From Haloferax massiliensis (lineage in GTDB: Archaea; Halobacteriota; Halobacteria; Halobacteriales; Haloferacaceae), in NCBI RefSeq assembly GCF_001368915.1, contig NZ_CSTE01000002.1:30558-94557 (forward strand): DNA of 64,000 bases, read 5' to 3'. The notes below the pieces were generated by a model that was given only the letters and a program-made list of their open reading frames with translations, was not told the origin of the DNA and made no database searches. Below are positions 1 to 8,182 of the stretch, piece after piece (position 1 is the first letter of the stretch; each line of letters opens with the position of its first letter). The position numbers and the translations under genes are program-made.

Positions 1-750
1 CTCCTCGGGAGCGTCGGCGACGACGAACACGGCCACGCCGCCGTCGCCGAACTCGCCTCGAAGGGCGTCGACTGCCGCCACGTCGTCAGCGTCGAGCGCG
101 GCCCGACCACGGTCAAGTACATCGTCGTCGACGCCGCGGGCGAGGTGTTCGTCCTCGGGTCGCCCGGCGTCAACGAGGCGTTCGAGGCGACCGACCTCCC
201 GGCCGACCCGCTCGCGGCGGCCGACCACCTCCACCTGACGAGCCAGTCGCCCGAGACGGCCGCGACGCTCGCCGGACGGGCCCACGAGGTCGACACGACG
301 GTCAGTTTCGACCCCGGCCGGCGCGTCGGCGACCGGGGCTACGCCGACGCGCTCGGCGAGGTGGACTACGTCTTTCTCAACGACCGCGAGGCCGCCACCG
401 CGCTCGGCGAGGCGGCGGTCGAACGCGGCCGGAGCGCCGGCCCGGAACCCGCCTCCGACGTGGCCGCGGCGCTCGCGCGGACGACGCTCGTCCTCAAACA
501 CGGCCCGCGCGGCGCGGAGGTCAGAGACGGCGACGAGCGACACGTCCACCCCGGCTATCCAATCGACGCGGTGGACACGACCGGCGCGGGCGACGCCTTC
601 GCCTCGGGCTTCATCGCGGCCCGCCTCGACGGGGCGACCTACGAGCGGGCGCTGGCGGTCGCCAACGCCTGCGGCGCGCTCACCGCGGCCGAGCCGGGCG
701 CGCGGACGCAACTCAGTTGGCGGCGGCTCGACGACCTCGTCGAGGGCTGA
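1..750 (+). CDS. PfkB-family carbohydrate kinase, 5' end cut by window edge
   Basis: ATP-dependent sugar kinase of the ribokinase/PfkB family, cytosolic; the substrate cannot be told from what is visible. The frame is already open at base 1 (LLGSVGDDEHG), so the start and the first ~40-50 residues lie outside the window. The C-terminal family signature DTTGAGDAFASGF, with the catalytic Asp and anion hole, is intact near base 575. A beta-clasp-like segment and the KHGPRG strand typical of the family precede it. A nucleoside phosphorylase follows two genes downstream, so a ribose or nucleoside role is possible but only suggested by proximity. Confidence 0.88.
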   Translation, partial: LLGSVGDDEHGHAAVAELASKGVDCRHVVSVERGPTTVKYIVVDAAGEVFVLGSPGVNEAFEATDLPADPLAAADHLHLTSQSPETAATLAGRAHEVDTTVSFDPGRRVGDRGYADALGEVDYVFLNDREAATALGEAAVERGRSAGPEPASDVAAALARTTLVLKHGPRGAEVRDGDERHVHPGYPIDAVDTTGAGDAFASGFIAARLDGATYERALAVANACGALTAAEPGARTQLSWRRLDDLVEG

Positions 751-789
751 GCCGCCGCCCGCCACGCCGCTCGGCGACGACCCGACCAG

Positions 790-795
790 TTTTAT
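790..795 (+). promoter_or_regulatory. TATA element for the 820 membrane protein
   Basis: TTTTAT centred 27 bp before the ATG at 820, the spacing expected for a leaderless haloarchaeal transcript. It supports that start codon. Confidence 0.5.
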
Positions 796-819
796 CCTCA
801 CCAGCCATTCGTCGGGACG

Positions 820-1344
820 ATGTTCGACCAGCTCCCGGCCGCCGTCGCCGCCTTCGACGCCGCGTCAGGTCTCGGCGCGGTCGCCGGGCGACTGCTCCTC
901 GGCGCGGTCGTCGGCGTCGCGGCCGCGGTCGTGATGGCCATCCCGATGTGGCGACAGGACGAGGGCTTCACCCCGGCGTACGTCGCCGCGGCGGTCGTCC
1001 GCCGGACCTCGCCCGACGAGGTGAGTTTCGGCGACGCCAACGCCGTCCACCACGCCGCCGGCGCGCTCGCGGGCGTCCTCTACGCGGTCGCCTACCTCGC
1101 GACCGACGCCGTCGCGCCGAACCTCGGGGTCGCCGGCGTCGACCTCCCCTCGCACCTCGTCGCGACCGCGGTCGTCGTGGCGTTCATCTACGTCGCGTTC
1201 GCCCGCTTCGTCCTCCCGCGCGCCGGCCGGCGCATCTACGAGGAGCGCGCGACGGCGGTCCGCGGGCAGTGGCTCCGCTCCTCGCTCGTCTTCGGCGCGA
1301 CGCTGTTGGTCCTCGCGCCGGTGGTCTTCACCGGGGTCGCGTGA
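820..1344 (+). CDS. Conserved haloarchaeal membrane protein, four TM segments
   Basis: A 174-residue integral membrane protein of unknown function. Hydrophobic segments sit at about residues 20-43, 76-95, 111-131 and 153-172. A charged loop (residues 44-75) contains a His-His pair at its downstream edge. I recognise no catalytic motif. The start is fixed by a TATA box 27 bp upstream, so the message is probably leaderless and the gene monocistronic. It lies between a sugar kinase and a nucleoside phosphorylase on the same strand, with more than 65 bp on either side, so co-transcription is not evident. Confidence 0.8.
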   Translation: MFDQLPAAVAAFDAASGLGAVAGRLLLGAVVGVAAAVVMAIPMWRQDEGFTPAYVAAAVVRRTSPDEVSFGDANAVHHAAGALAGVLYAVAYLATDAVAPNLGVAGVDLPSHLVATAVVVAFIYVAFARFVLPRAGRRIYEERATAVRGQWLRSSLVFGATLLVLAPVVFTGVA

Positions 1345-1447
1345 CGCCGGCGCGGTCGGTCGGCTGGGCAGTCGGCCGCTCGGTCGAGTCGCACCCGCCC
1401 CCGGTCGAACCGCGTCGTTTTTGCCCGCGACCCGAGTGGGTCGGTAC

Positions 1448-2176
1448 ATGGCGAAACAGCCCCACCTCCTCGTCGAAGAAGGCGACGTGAACGACATCGC
1501 GCTCATCCCGGGGGACCCCGGGCGCGTCGACCGCATCGCAACGCAGTGCGACAACGTCGAGGAAGTCGCGCAGAACCGCGAGTACAAGGTCGTCAACGCC
1601 GAGTACGAGGGCGTCCCGCTCACCATCTCCTCGACCGGCATCGGCTGTCCCTCGGCCGCCATCGCCATCGAGGAACTCGCCCGCGTCGGCGTGGAGACGT
1701 TCATCCGCGTCGGCACCATCGGCGCGCTGCAGGAAGACATCGAAGTCGGCGACATGATCGTCGCCACGGGCGCGGCCAAGGAGGAGGGGACCTCGAAGCG
1801 CTACGAGTCCGAGGTCTACCCGGCGGTCCCCGACTACGACGTGCTCACCTCGCTCGTCGACTCGGCCGAGGCCAACGACGAGGACGTCCACGTCGGCCCC
1901 ATCGTCTCCGACGACGCGTTCTACAACGAGTCCGACGAGTTCGTCGACGACTGGAACGCCGCCGGCCTGCTCGCCATCGAGATGGAGGCCGCGACGGTGT
2001 TCTCGCTCGCCCGCCGGAAGAGCCTCCGCGCCGGCGCTATCTGCACGGTCGACGGCAACCTCGTCGCCGGCACCCAGAAGGGTGCCGACTCGGACGAGGA
2101 ACTCCCCGAGAAGGCGAAGAACAACGTCGAGCGCGCCATCTCCATCACGCTCGACGCGGTCGCCGAACTCGCGTAG
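1448..2176 (+). CDS. udp: Uridine phosphorylase / nucleoside phosphorylase (PNP_UDP family)
   Basis: Phosphorolysis of uridine (or another nucleoside) to base plus ribose-1-phosphate in nucleoside salvage; cytosolic. The 242-residue length fits the family. The N-terminal IPGDPGRVDRIA is the phosphate-binding Gly-Asp-Pro motif, the RVGTIGAL strand carries the second phosphate contact, and AIEMEAATVFSLA near residue 180 is the ribose-binding MEAA motif. An in-frame start 27 nt upstream was rejected because the family consensus begins MAKQPHL and a T-rich TATA-like stretch (GTCGTTTTTG) precedes the chosen ATG. Uridine rather than purine specificity is inferred from overall similarity only. Confidence 0.9.
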   Translation: MAKQPHLLVEEGDVNDIALIPGDPGRVDRIATQCDNVEEVAQNREYKVVNAEYEGVPLTISSTGIGCPSAAIAIEELARVGVETFIRVGTIGALQEDIEVGDMIVATGAAKEEGTSKRYESEVYPAVPDYDVLTSLVDSAEANDEDVHVGPIVSDDAFYNESDEFVDDWNAAGLLAIEMEAATVFSLARRKSLRAGAICTVDGNLVAGTQKGADSDEELPEKAKNNVERAISITLDAVAELA

Positions 2177-2185
2177 ACGAACACC

Positions 2186-3610
2186 GTGGACTTACGCCAC
2201 CTCGCGGCCCGCGCGGTCGCACGCGTCGGGGCGCTCCGCGCCCGAATCCGCCGGATAGAGCGGCGCGAGAAGGTGGCGTTCGGTCGCTGGATAGAGAACA
2301 CGAACAACCTGCTTCACCTCTCGATTCTCCTCATTATCCCCGTGCTCATCGCCGGGGTGACGCTCATCTCCAACTCGGTCAGCACGCTGTCGTTCCTGCT
2401 TTTCCCGCCGCTCGCGTCGGGGTCGTACACGCTGTTTTCGGACCCCGAGGGGCGGTACGCCTCGCCCGTGAAGTTCGTCGTCGCCCTCACGGTCGGCGCG
2501 CTCTGCGGCCTCGTCGCGGTCGGCTTCACCGGGTGGGCCTACGGCCCGACCGGGACCGCGCTCGTCCACCCGTCGGCGGCGGCGCTCGCCATCTTCCTCG
2601 CCGGCGTCACGACGTGGGCGCTGGACGTGGAGGTCCCCTCCGCGTTTTCGACGGCGCTTTTGACGCTCGTGACCGGCGACGTGAACCCCGAGGAGTACGT
2701 GGTGAGCATCTTCTTCGCCAGCGTCGTCATCGCCATCGCCTTCACCGTCTGGCGCGAGCAGTTCTACGAGCGCCGGGCGGAGTACCTCTACGGGACCGTC
2801 CGCGGCGACGACCACGTGCTCGTCCCGATGCGCGGCGAGACGGCGACCCAGACGGCCTTCTTCGCCGCCCGACTCGCCGCCGCCCACAGCGCCGGGAAAG
2901 TCGTCCTCCTCGACGTGCTCCCGCCGGAGGCGACCGACGAGAGCGACGCGGACTCGGACGCCGACGCGGACGGCGAACTCGACGCCGACACCGACGCGTC
3001 GGTCGACCGCCTCGAATCCTGCGCTCACAAACTGCGGACCCAGTTGGGCGTGCCGGTCGAAATCGCCGTCGCGCGCGGCGACCCGCTGACGGCGACCACC
3101 GAGGCCGCGGCGAACACCAACTCAGACCTCGTGGTGACGCCCTACGAGGAGGACCGCGGCCTGCTTTCGGACTACATCCGCGGCCTGTTCGGCGGCTCGT
3201 ACGACACCGTGGCGTTCCGCTCGACCGGCGAGACCTACCGCTGGCGGCGCATCCTCGTGCTCGTCTCGCGGCCGGGCGACGCCGCCCACGCGATGATAGA
3301 CTTCGCGACCCGCCTCGCCGGGAAAACGGGGAGCGTGAGCGTCACGACCTGCATCGCCTCGGAGGTCGAACGCCGCCCCGCGGAGTCGAAACTCGCCAAC
3401 CTCGTCGAGACGGCCGACGGGAACATCGAGACGCGGGTCGCCCGCGCCGACGTGACCGGCTTCATCGCCTCCAACGCCGCCACCTACGACCTCGTGGTCC
3501 TCGGCTCCAGCGGCGACCGCTCGCCCGCCTCGCGGTTCATCTCGCCGCCGACGTTCGAGCGCATCCGCGAGATAGACTGCGACGTGGCGGTGTTCGACCG
3601 CGGGCACTGA
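2186..3610 (+). CDS. HPP-like membrane domain fused to two UspA domains
   Basis: Membrane protein of 474 residues. After a basic, amphipathic N-terminus, residues ~40-195 form four or five TM helices resembling the HPP family (small integral-membrane transport-related domain). Two universal-stress-protein folds follow, at about 212-350 and 355-474. The first has an Asp-rich insertion near residue 250. The second ends with the typical DLVVLGSSG nucleotide-loop-like strand and a short CDVAVFDRG terminus. It starts with GTG, 9 bp after the phosphorylase stop, so co-transcription with that gene is likely. HPP-USP fusions are common in haloarchaea; the role is unproven, with sensing or gating of a transporter by nucleotide the obvious guess. 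Confidence 0.82.
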   Translation: MDLRHLAARAVARVGALRARIRRIERREKVAFGRWIENTNNLLHLSILLIIPVLIAGVTLISNSVSTLSFLLFPPLASGSYTLFSDPEGRYASPVKFVVALTVGALCGLVAVGFTGWAYGPTGTALVHPSAAALAIFLAGVTTWALDVEVPSAFSTALLTLVTGDVNPEEYVVSIFFASVVIAIAFTVWREQFYERRAEYLYGTVRGDDHVLVPMRGETATQTAFFAARLAAAHSAGKVVLLDVLPPEATDESDADSDADADGELDADTDASVDRLESCAHKLRTQLGVPVEIAVARGDPLTATTEAAANTNSDLVVTPYEEDRGLLSDYIRGLFGGSYDTVAFRSTGETYRWRRILVLVSRPGDAAHAMIDFATRLAGKTGSVSVTTCIASEVERRPAESKLANLVETADGNIETRVARADVTGFIASNAATYDLVVLGSSGDRSPASRFISPPTFERIREIDCDVAVFDRGH

Positions 3611-3662
3611 ACAGGGTCGCGGGGACGGGAGGCGAACCCGCGCTCGCGGCCGGTTCGCCCCG

Positions 3663-4883
3663 TCAGTCTTGCCCGTCCGGACCCCGTTCGCCCGCCCCGT
3701 CGGCCTCGGTCGTCTCGTCGGCCGGCGGGTCGGTGGGACGTTCGTCGAGCAGTCGCTCCTCGATGGTTTCGAGGCCGCTCCCGCCGACGGCGGACTCGGC
3801 GAGGAAGTGGCCGCCGAGCGCCGCCGGGCTGATGACGGTGTTGGCCCCGGCGCGGCGCAGTTTCCGCTCGTTTTCCCGCTGGGTCGCCGACGCGACGATG
3901 TGTACGTCCGGGTTGAGCTGTCGCGCCGTCAGGATGGCCAGCGCGTCCTCGGCGTCGTTGTTGGTGGCGACGACGACAGAGCGGGCGCTGTCGACGCGGG
4001 TCCGCTGGAGCGCCTCCTCGTCGCTGGGGTCGTCCGTGACCACGTCGTAGCCGCGGTCGGTGAGGCGCTTGGCGCGGCCCTCGTCGGGCGTGACGATGAC
4101 GACGCGGGCGCGGTCGCCGAGCTCTTCGAGAATCGGTTCGGTCAGTTCCCCGTAGCCGAGAACGAGGACGTGGTTCTCCAGGATGTCGAGTTGTGATTCG
4201 GTCATGCGTCCGAGTGCCTTGGTGAGTCGCGCTTCGATTGCGGGGGTGAGCAGGACACCGAGCGCCACGGCGAACGTCGCCACCGTGATGAGGAGCGCCG
4301 ATATCCCGAACAGTCTGGCGATGGCGGTCTGCGGGTAGATGTCGCCGTAGCCGACCGTGCTGCCGGTGACGACGCCGAAGTAGAAGGCGTCGAACAGCGT
4401 GTCGACGCCGTTGAACTGCTCTCTGAGCGCCCACGCGCCGGCGGTCGTGTACGTCTGTGCCCCCGCGATGGCGAGGAGCGCCGACAGCTGCGTCGCCGTC
4501 AGGTCGAGGTCCCGGTCGAACGCCCTGTAGTTGAAAACCAAGAGCGCGAGGCTGATAAACGAGAGGCCGACGAGCGGGGCCGCCCGCTCGGGCGACTGCA
4601 CGAGCCCCTGCGCGGCGGTCACCGGCAGCAGCACCGCGGTCGAGTACCATGCGGCGCGGTAGCGGCGGCGGAGGCCGAAGACGCTCGCGAGGAGCAGAAA
4701 GCCCGTCAGCGTCCCGGTGAAGCCGGCTGTGATGCGGACCGCCTCCGGGATGTACGGTGCCAGCACGCCGCCGGTGACCGGGGAGCTGATGTTGAGGACG
4801 CCGATGGCGACCGACAGAACGGCGGCGACGAACACCGTCACGATGGTCGCGCGGGCACCGACCCACTCTCGTACCGAAGCCAT
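3663..4883 (-). CDS. K+ channel with cytoplasmic RCK/TrkA-N domain
   Basis: Potassium channel subunit, plasma membrane. Several TM helices occupy residues ~12-155. A pore helix and selectivity filter TVGYGD lie at 176-181, with a final pore-lining helix at ~190-212. A Rossmann RCK domain begins HVLVLGYGELTEP at 238-250 and runs to ~365. The glycine motif is G-Y-G rather than the classic GxGxxG, as usual in K+-channel RCKs. There is no TrkA-C domain; instead an Asp/Glu/Pro-rich tail ends the 406 residues. Two TrkA-C proteins are transcribed divergently from a 100-bp spacer and could supply the missing ligand-binding module in trans; that pairing is inference. Confidence 0.9.
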   Translation of the reverse strand: MASVREWVGARATIVTVFVAAVLSVAIGVLNISSPVTGGVLAPYIPEAVRITAGFTGTLTGFLLLASVFGLRRRYRAAWYSTAVLLPVTAAQGLVQSPERAAPLVGLSFISLALLVFNYRAFDRDLDLTATQLSALLAIAGAQTYTTAGAWALREQFNGVDTLFDAFYFGVVTGSTVGYGDIYPQTAIARLFGISALLITVATFAVALGVLLTPAIEARLTKALGRMTESQLDILENHVLVLGYGELTEPILEELGDRARVVIVTPDEGRAKRLTDRGYDVVTDDPSDEEALQRTRVDSARSVVVATNNDAEDALAILTARQLNPDVHIVASATQRENERKLRRAGANTVISPAALGGHFLAESAVGGSGLETIEERLLDERPTDPPADETTEADGAGERGPDGQD

Positions 4884-4956
4884 GTCTCTCGCAGTTGTGG
4901 CGTTCGGGGGGCAAAAAGCGGTCGGGTATCGGCTCGTTGCGGGCGCGCCGTCACGC

Positions 4957-4963
4957 CTTTATC
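4957..4963 (+). promoter_or_regulatory. TATA element for the first TrkA-C membrane protein
   Basis: CTTTATC centred 26 bp before the ATG at 4986. It argues against the in-frame GTG at 4974 as start. Confidence 0.5.
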
Positions 4964-4985
4964 TCGCGGGCGAGTGTACCGGTCC

Positions 4986-6197
4986 ATGGCTTCACTCCCC
5001 GTCGAAGTCGTCTACGGGCTGTACTTCGGCATCCTCACGGGGCTCGTGCCGGCCGCCGTCGCGTGGCTCCTCGGCTTCGGGTTCCGCTACGTCACCGGCG
5101 TCACCGTTCCGGGGCTCGCCGTCGTCGTCCTCAGCGTCGCCATCGCGGGCGCGAGCGGCGGCCTCATGGCCCTTGCCGACCCGACGATTACGCAGTCGGA
5201 CAACCAGGTCAGGCTGACGGTCGCGCTGTTGGTCGTGCTGATGGGCTCGCTGTACGCGCACAACCGCGGCGACGCCTTCGCCAACGACATCCCGCGGAAG
5301 ATGTCGCTGCGAAAGCTCACCGAGCGGTCGCTGTCGACCGACGTGGTCGAACTCGTCGGCGGCCGCGGGCAGGTCAGCGTCACCGTCACCGGCGAGGTCG
5401 GCGACATCGAGGGCTACCCGCCGGTCCCGCTGGACATCCGCACCGGAATCCGAAACGGGGAGTGGACGTTCCCCGCCGACATCCCGCTCGTGGAACTCGA
5501 ATCCCGGTTCGCCGACCGCCTGCAAAACGAGTTCGACCTCGCCGCCGTCGAGGTCAGACTCGACGAGCGGGCCCGCGCCACCGTCACCGCCGCGGCCCCG
5601 GTCGGCGGCCTCTCGAAGCGCCTCCCGGCGGGGAAACGCGCGGTGTCGGTGACGGCGCTCGTGCCGACGGGGCTCGCGCAGGGCGACGACGTGGTCGTCG
5701 TCGCCGACGGCGGGACCGTCTCGGCGACCGTCGCCGGGGTGGACTCCGTCGCCGAGGTGCCGAACGAACCCGACGACGATGACGACGACGCGGACGCCCC
5801 GAAGGCCGCGCCGCGCGCCCCCACGGCCGTCGGCGGCGAGGGCCGCGTCACGCTCGCGGTCGACCGGAGCAAGGTCGAACCGCTCCTCGGGAGCGACGTG
5901 GAGCGCTTCGTCGTCACCTCCCGCGGCGTCCGCCGGGAGTTCGAACTCGTCTCCCTGCTCCGCCGCGCCGGCAAGCGCTTCTCGCGGCTCTCGGTTCGGT
6001 CCGAGAGCCCGCTCGACGGCGTGACGCTCGGGAAGGCCGGCGTCCGCGACGCCTACGGCGTTGCCGTCCTCGCGGTCCGCCACGGCGGGAACTGGACGAT
6101 TGCGCCGCGAGGCGACCAAGCGGTCTCCGCCGGCGACACGCTCTACGCGGTCGGGTCGAGAAGCGACCTGACCCGCTTCGAGGAGGCGGTGGCGTGA
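4986..6197 (+). CDS. Membrane protein with C-terminal TrkA-C (RCK_C) domain, copy 1
   Basis: A 403-residue protein. Three or four TM helices lie in residues ~5-90, followed by a soluble middle region containing GDIEGYPPV. A negatively charged linker (Asp-Glu-rich, near 262-275) separates this from a C-terminal RCK_C ligand-binding fold ending DQAVSAGDTLYAVGSRSDL. RCK_C domains bind nucleotides or other small ligands in K+ transport regulation. The start follows a TATA box by 26 bp; the in-frame GTG 12 nt earlier is disfavoured. The stop codon overlaps the next start by one base. Divergent from a K+ channel; probably part of the cell's K+ or osmotic control. Confidence 0.83.
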   Translation: MASLPVEVVYGLYFGILTGLVPAAVAWLLGFGFRYVTGVTVPGLAVVVLSVAIAGASGGLMALADPTITQSDNQVRLTVALLVVLMGSLYAHNRGDAFANDIPRKMSLRKLTERSLSTDVVELVGGRGQVSVTVTGEVGDIEGYPPVPLDIRTGIRNGEWTFPADIPLVELESRFADRLQNEFDLAAVEVRLDERARATVTAAAPVGGLSKRLPAGKRAVSVTALVPTGLAQGDDVVVVADGGTVSATVAGVDSVAEVPNEPDDDDDDADAPKAAPRAPTAVGGEGRVTLAVDRSKVEPLLGSDVERFVVTSRGVRREFELVSLLRRAGKRFSRLSVRSESPLDGVTLGKAGVRDAYGVAVLAVRHGGNWTIAPRGDQAVSAGDTLYAVGSRSDLTRFEEAVA

Positions 6198-7690
6198 TGT
6201 CGGTCGCGCTCACCTCCGCCGCCCCCGCCGCCGACCTGTTCGCGGCGGTCGGGGGGTCGGCGGCCGCCGCCGGGCAGGTGTCGATTCCGCCGGCCGACGA
6301 CTCGCTCGTCCTGCAGGCGCTCCGGCTCGTCGGCCTCGTCGTCGGCGCGTTCGTCGTCTCGGCGGTCGCCGCGCTGCTCTACCGCTGGTACACCCGCGAG
6401 ATAATCCCGCGGGCGCTGGCGGTGCTGTTCGGCGGCGCGGTCGTCGCGCTCTATCTGAACACTATCGGCCTGTTCGGCGCGTTCACCACCGGCACCGAGA
6501 CCGAGGTGTTCCAGTTCGACACCGTGCTTTTCAACGTCGCGTCGCTCCTCGGCGGGGCGCTCATCGCGCCGGTCGGCCGGCTCGCCGGCGACCGACTGGC
6601 GACCGACGTGTTCGCCGTCGCGGGCGCGAAGGAACTCGACGCCGACGTGAGCCGACTCGTCCGGACCGTCGGCCGCGTCGCGTCGGTGACGCTCCCCGAG
6701 GACATCGGCGACATCGAGGGCTACGACCCGGTCGCAGAGAGCGTCAAGACTCAGCTGAGCGGGAAGACGCTGCTTTTCCCCCGGCGGCTCGGCGAGGCCG
6801 AACTCCGCGACCGACTCGCCACGCGCATCAAAGACGACCACGGCGTCGGCCACGTCGACGTGGAGTTCGACGGCGGGAGCGAGGTGTCGTACCTCGCGCT
6901 CGGCAGTCGGGCGGCCGGCCTCGGGCCGACGCTCGCGCCCGGCACCGTCGCGGTCGCGATTCGCGGCGACCCCGGCTCCGGCGCGGCCGCCGGCGACCCC
7001 GTGCAGGTCTGGTCGGTTCCGAAGCCGGACGCGGGAGACGAGGAGGACGAGGCGGGCGGGCCGTCGGACGGAGGCTCCGCGGGCGAGTCTGACCCGACCG
7101 AGGTGAGCGAGTCCGCCGACTCGACCCAGACGCCCGCCGGCGGCCCCGAAACCGGCTCGCTGTCCGACGGCGGCACCGACGCGCCGACTGCGCCGACCGC
7201 GCCGACCGAACCGACCCGCGTCGCCTTCGGCGAACTCCGCGGCGTCGCCGACGACGTGGCGACCGTCGCCCTCGACGAGGAGGACGCCGACCGCCTGACG
7301 AGCGGCGAAGAGTACCGGCTCGTGACGCTCCCCGCGGACCCCCACGTCGACCGCGAGTTCGCGTCGCTCCTCCGGAACGCCGACGAGACGATGGCGGTCA
7401 CGACCGTCGCGGCCGGTGCCGACCTCGACGGCGTGCCGGTCTCGGACGTGGATACGACTGTCGTCGCCATCCGGTCTTCGAACCGTCCCGTGGACGCGAT
7501 TCCCGGCCGGGGACGCGAACTGGCGGCCGGCGATACGCTCTACGTCGTCGGTCGGCCGGAGGTGCTCCGGAAGGTCGAACGCCGGGCGACGACCGACACG
7601 GGCCGAACGGACGGCGGCGACGACGACGGAGCCGACACCGGCGGTTCAGACGGCGACGGCTCGCGGTCGTCCGGGGCGCAATCCTCATGA
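6197..7690 (+). CDS. Membrane protein with C-terminal TrkA-C (RCK_C) domain, copy 2
   Basis: A diverged tandem copy of the preceding gene with the same order: three TM helices (~35-55, 65-95, 105-130), a soluble domain with GDIEGYDPV, an acidic low-complexity linker (Gly/Asp/Ser/Thr-rich, ~275-340) and a C-terminal RCK_C fold ending ELAAGDTLYVVGRPEV. A further Asp/Gly/Ser tail closes the 497 residues. The start is taken at the ATG overlapping the upstream TGA (translational coupling) rather than the GTG three bases before it. Function is presumed in ligand-gated ion transport with its neighbour; whether the two form a heteromer is not visible. Confidence 0.82.
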   Translation: MSVALTSAAPAADLFAAVGGSAAAAGQVSIPPADDSLVLQALRLVGLVVGAFVVSAVAALLYRWYTREIIPRALAVLFGGAVVALYLNTIGLFGAFTTGTETEVFQFDTVLFNVASLLGGALIAPVGRLAGDRLATDVFAVAGAKELDADVSRLVRTVGRVASVTLPEDIGDIEGYDPVAESVKTQLSGKTLLFPRRLGEAELRDRLATRIKDDHGVGHVDVEFDGGSEVSYLALGSRAAGLGPTLAPGTVAVAIRGDPGSGAAAGDPVQVWSVPKPDAGDEEDEAGGPSDGGSAGESDPTEVSESADSTQTPAGGPETGSLSDGGTDAPTAPTAPTEPTRVAFGELRGVADDVATVALDEEDADRLTSGEEYRLVTLPADPHVDREFASLLRNADETMAVTTVAAGADLDGVPVSDVDTTVVAIRSSNRPVDAIPGRGRELAAGDTLYVVGRPEVLRKVERRATTDTGRTDGGDDDGADTGGSDGDGSRSSGAQSS

Positions 7691-7713
7691 GCGCCGGGCG
7701 ACGAGACGGGAGT

Positions 7714-7980
7714 ATGGAGTGGAAGCTGTTCGCCGACCTCGCGGAAGTCACGGGCGCGCGAACCGTCCGAGTCGACGTCGACGGCGACGACGCGACCGTC
7801 GGCGACGCGCTCGACGCCCTCGTCGGGGCGCACCCGGCGCTCGAATCGCGGGTGTTCGGCGACGACGGCGAACTGTACGACCACATCAACGTCCTCCGGA
7901 ACGGCGAGGCGGCCGCGCTCGGCGAGGCGGCGGCCGCCGGCGACGAACTCGCGCTCTTCCCGCCGGTCAGCGGGGGCTAG
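7714..7980 (+). CDS. samp1: SAMP1 ubiquitin-like modifier / MoaD-ThiS fold protein
   Basis: Small archaeal ubiquitin-like protein, 88 residues with a C-terminal Gly-Gly after PPVSG. The E1-like enzyme UbaA adenylates such termini in Haloferax for protein conjugation (sampylation) and for sulfur transfer to molybdopterin. The sequence MEWKLFADLAEV..., with DHINVLRNGE and ELALFPPVSGG, matches H. volcanii SAMP1 as I remember it, with one inserted Asp (VDGDDATVG) and a few substitutions such as AEVTGAR. An in-frame ATG 27 nt upstream, overlapping the previous stop, would add MSAGRRDGS; I prefer the internal ATG because the known protein begins MEWK. No Moco genes flank it. Confidence 0.93.
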   Translation: MEWKLFADLAEVTGARTVRVDVDGDDATVGDALDALVGAHPALESRVFGDDGELYDHINVLRNGEAAALGEAAAAGDELALFPPVSGG

Positions 7981-8182
7981 CGCGTCGGCACGGCGAGAGG
8001 CCGATTCTCACGACCGAATCCGGCACCCGCGAGCGGCGGCGCTGGCGGCGCGCGGCAACGTTGGCGGGCCCGAAACGGGACGTCCGTCGCAGGCGAAAAC
8101 GGCCCGTTCTGAGGTGAGAGAAAACGGAGAGCGGGAACGCGTCGCGGTCGGACTCGAAGCGGGAGGGCGGCTTCGAGGGTCG

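Noticed and set aside
1546-4050. 834-codon Arg-rich open frame across the phosphorylase, HPP/USP and channel genes
   Set aside because: It spans three recognised genes in a shifted frame; the composition (Arg, Pro, His runs) is that of out-of-frame high-GC DNA.
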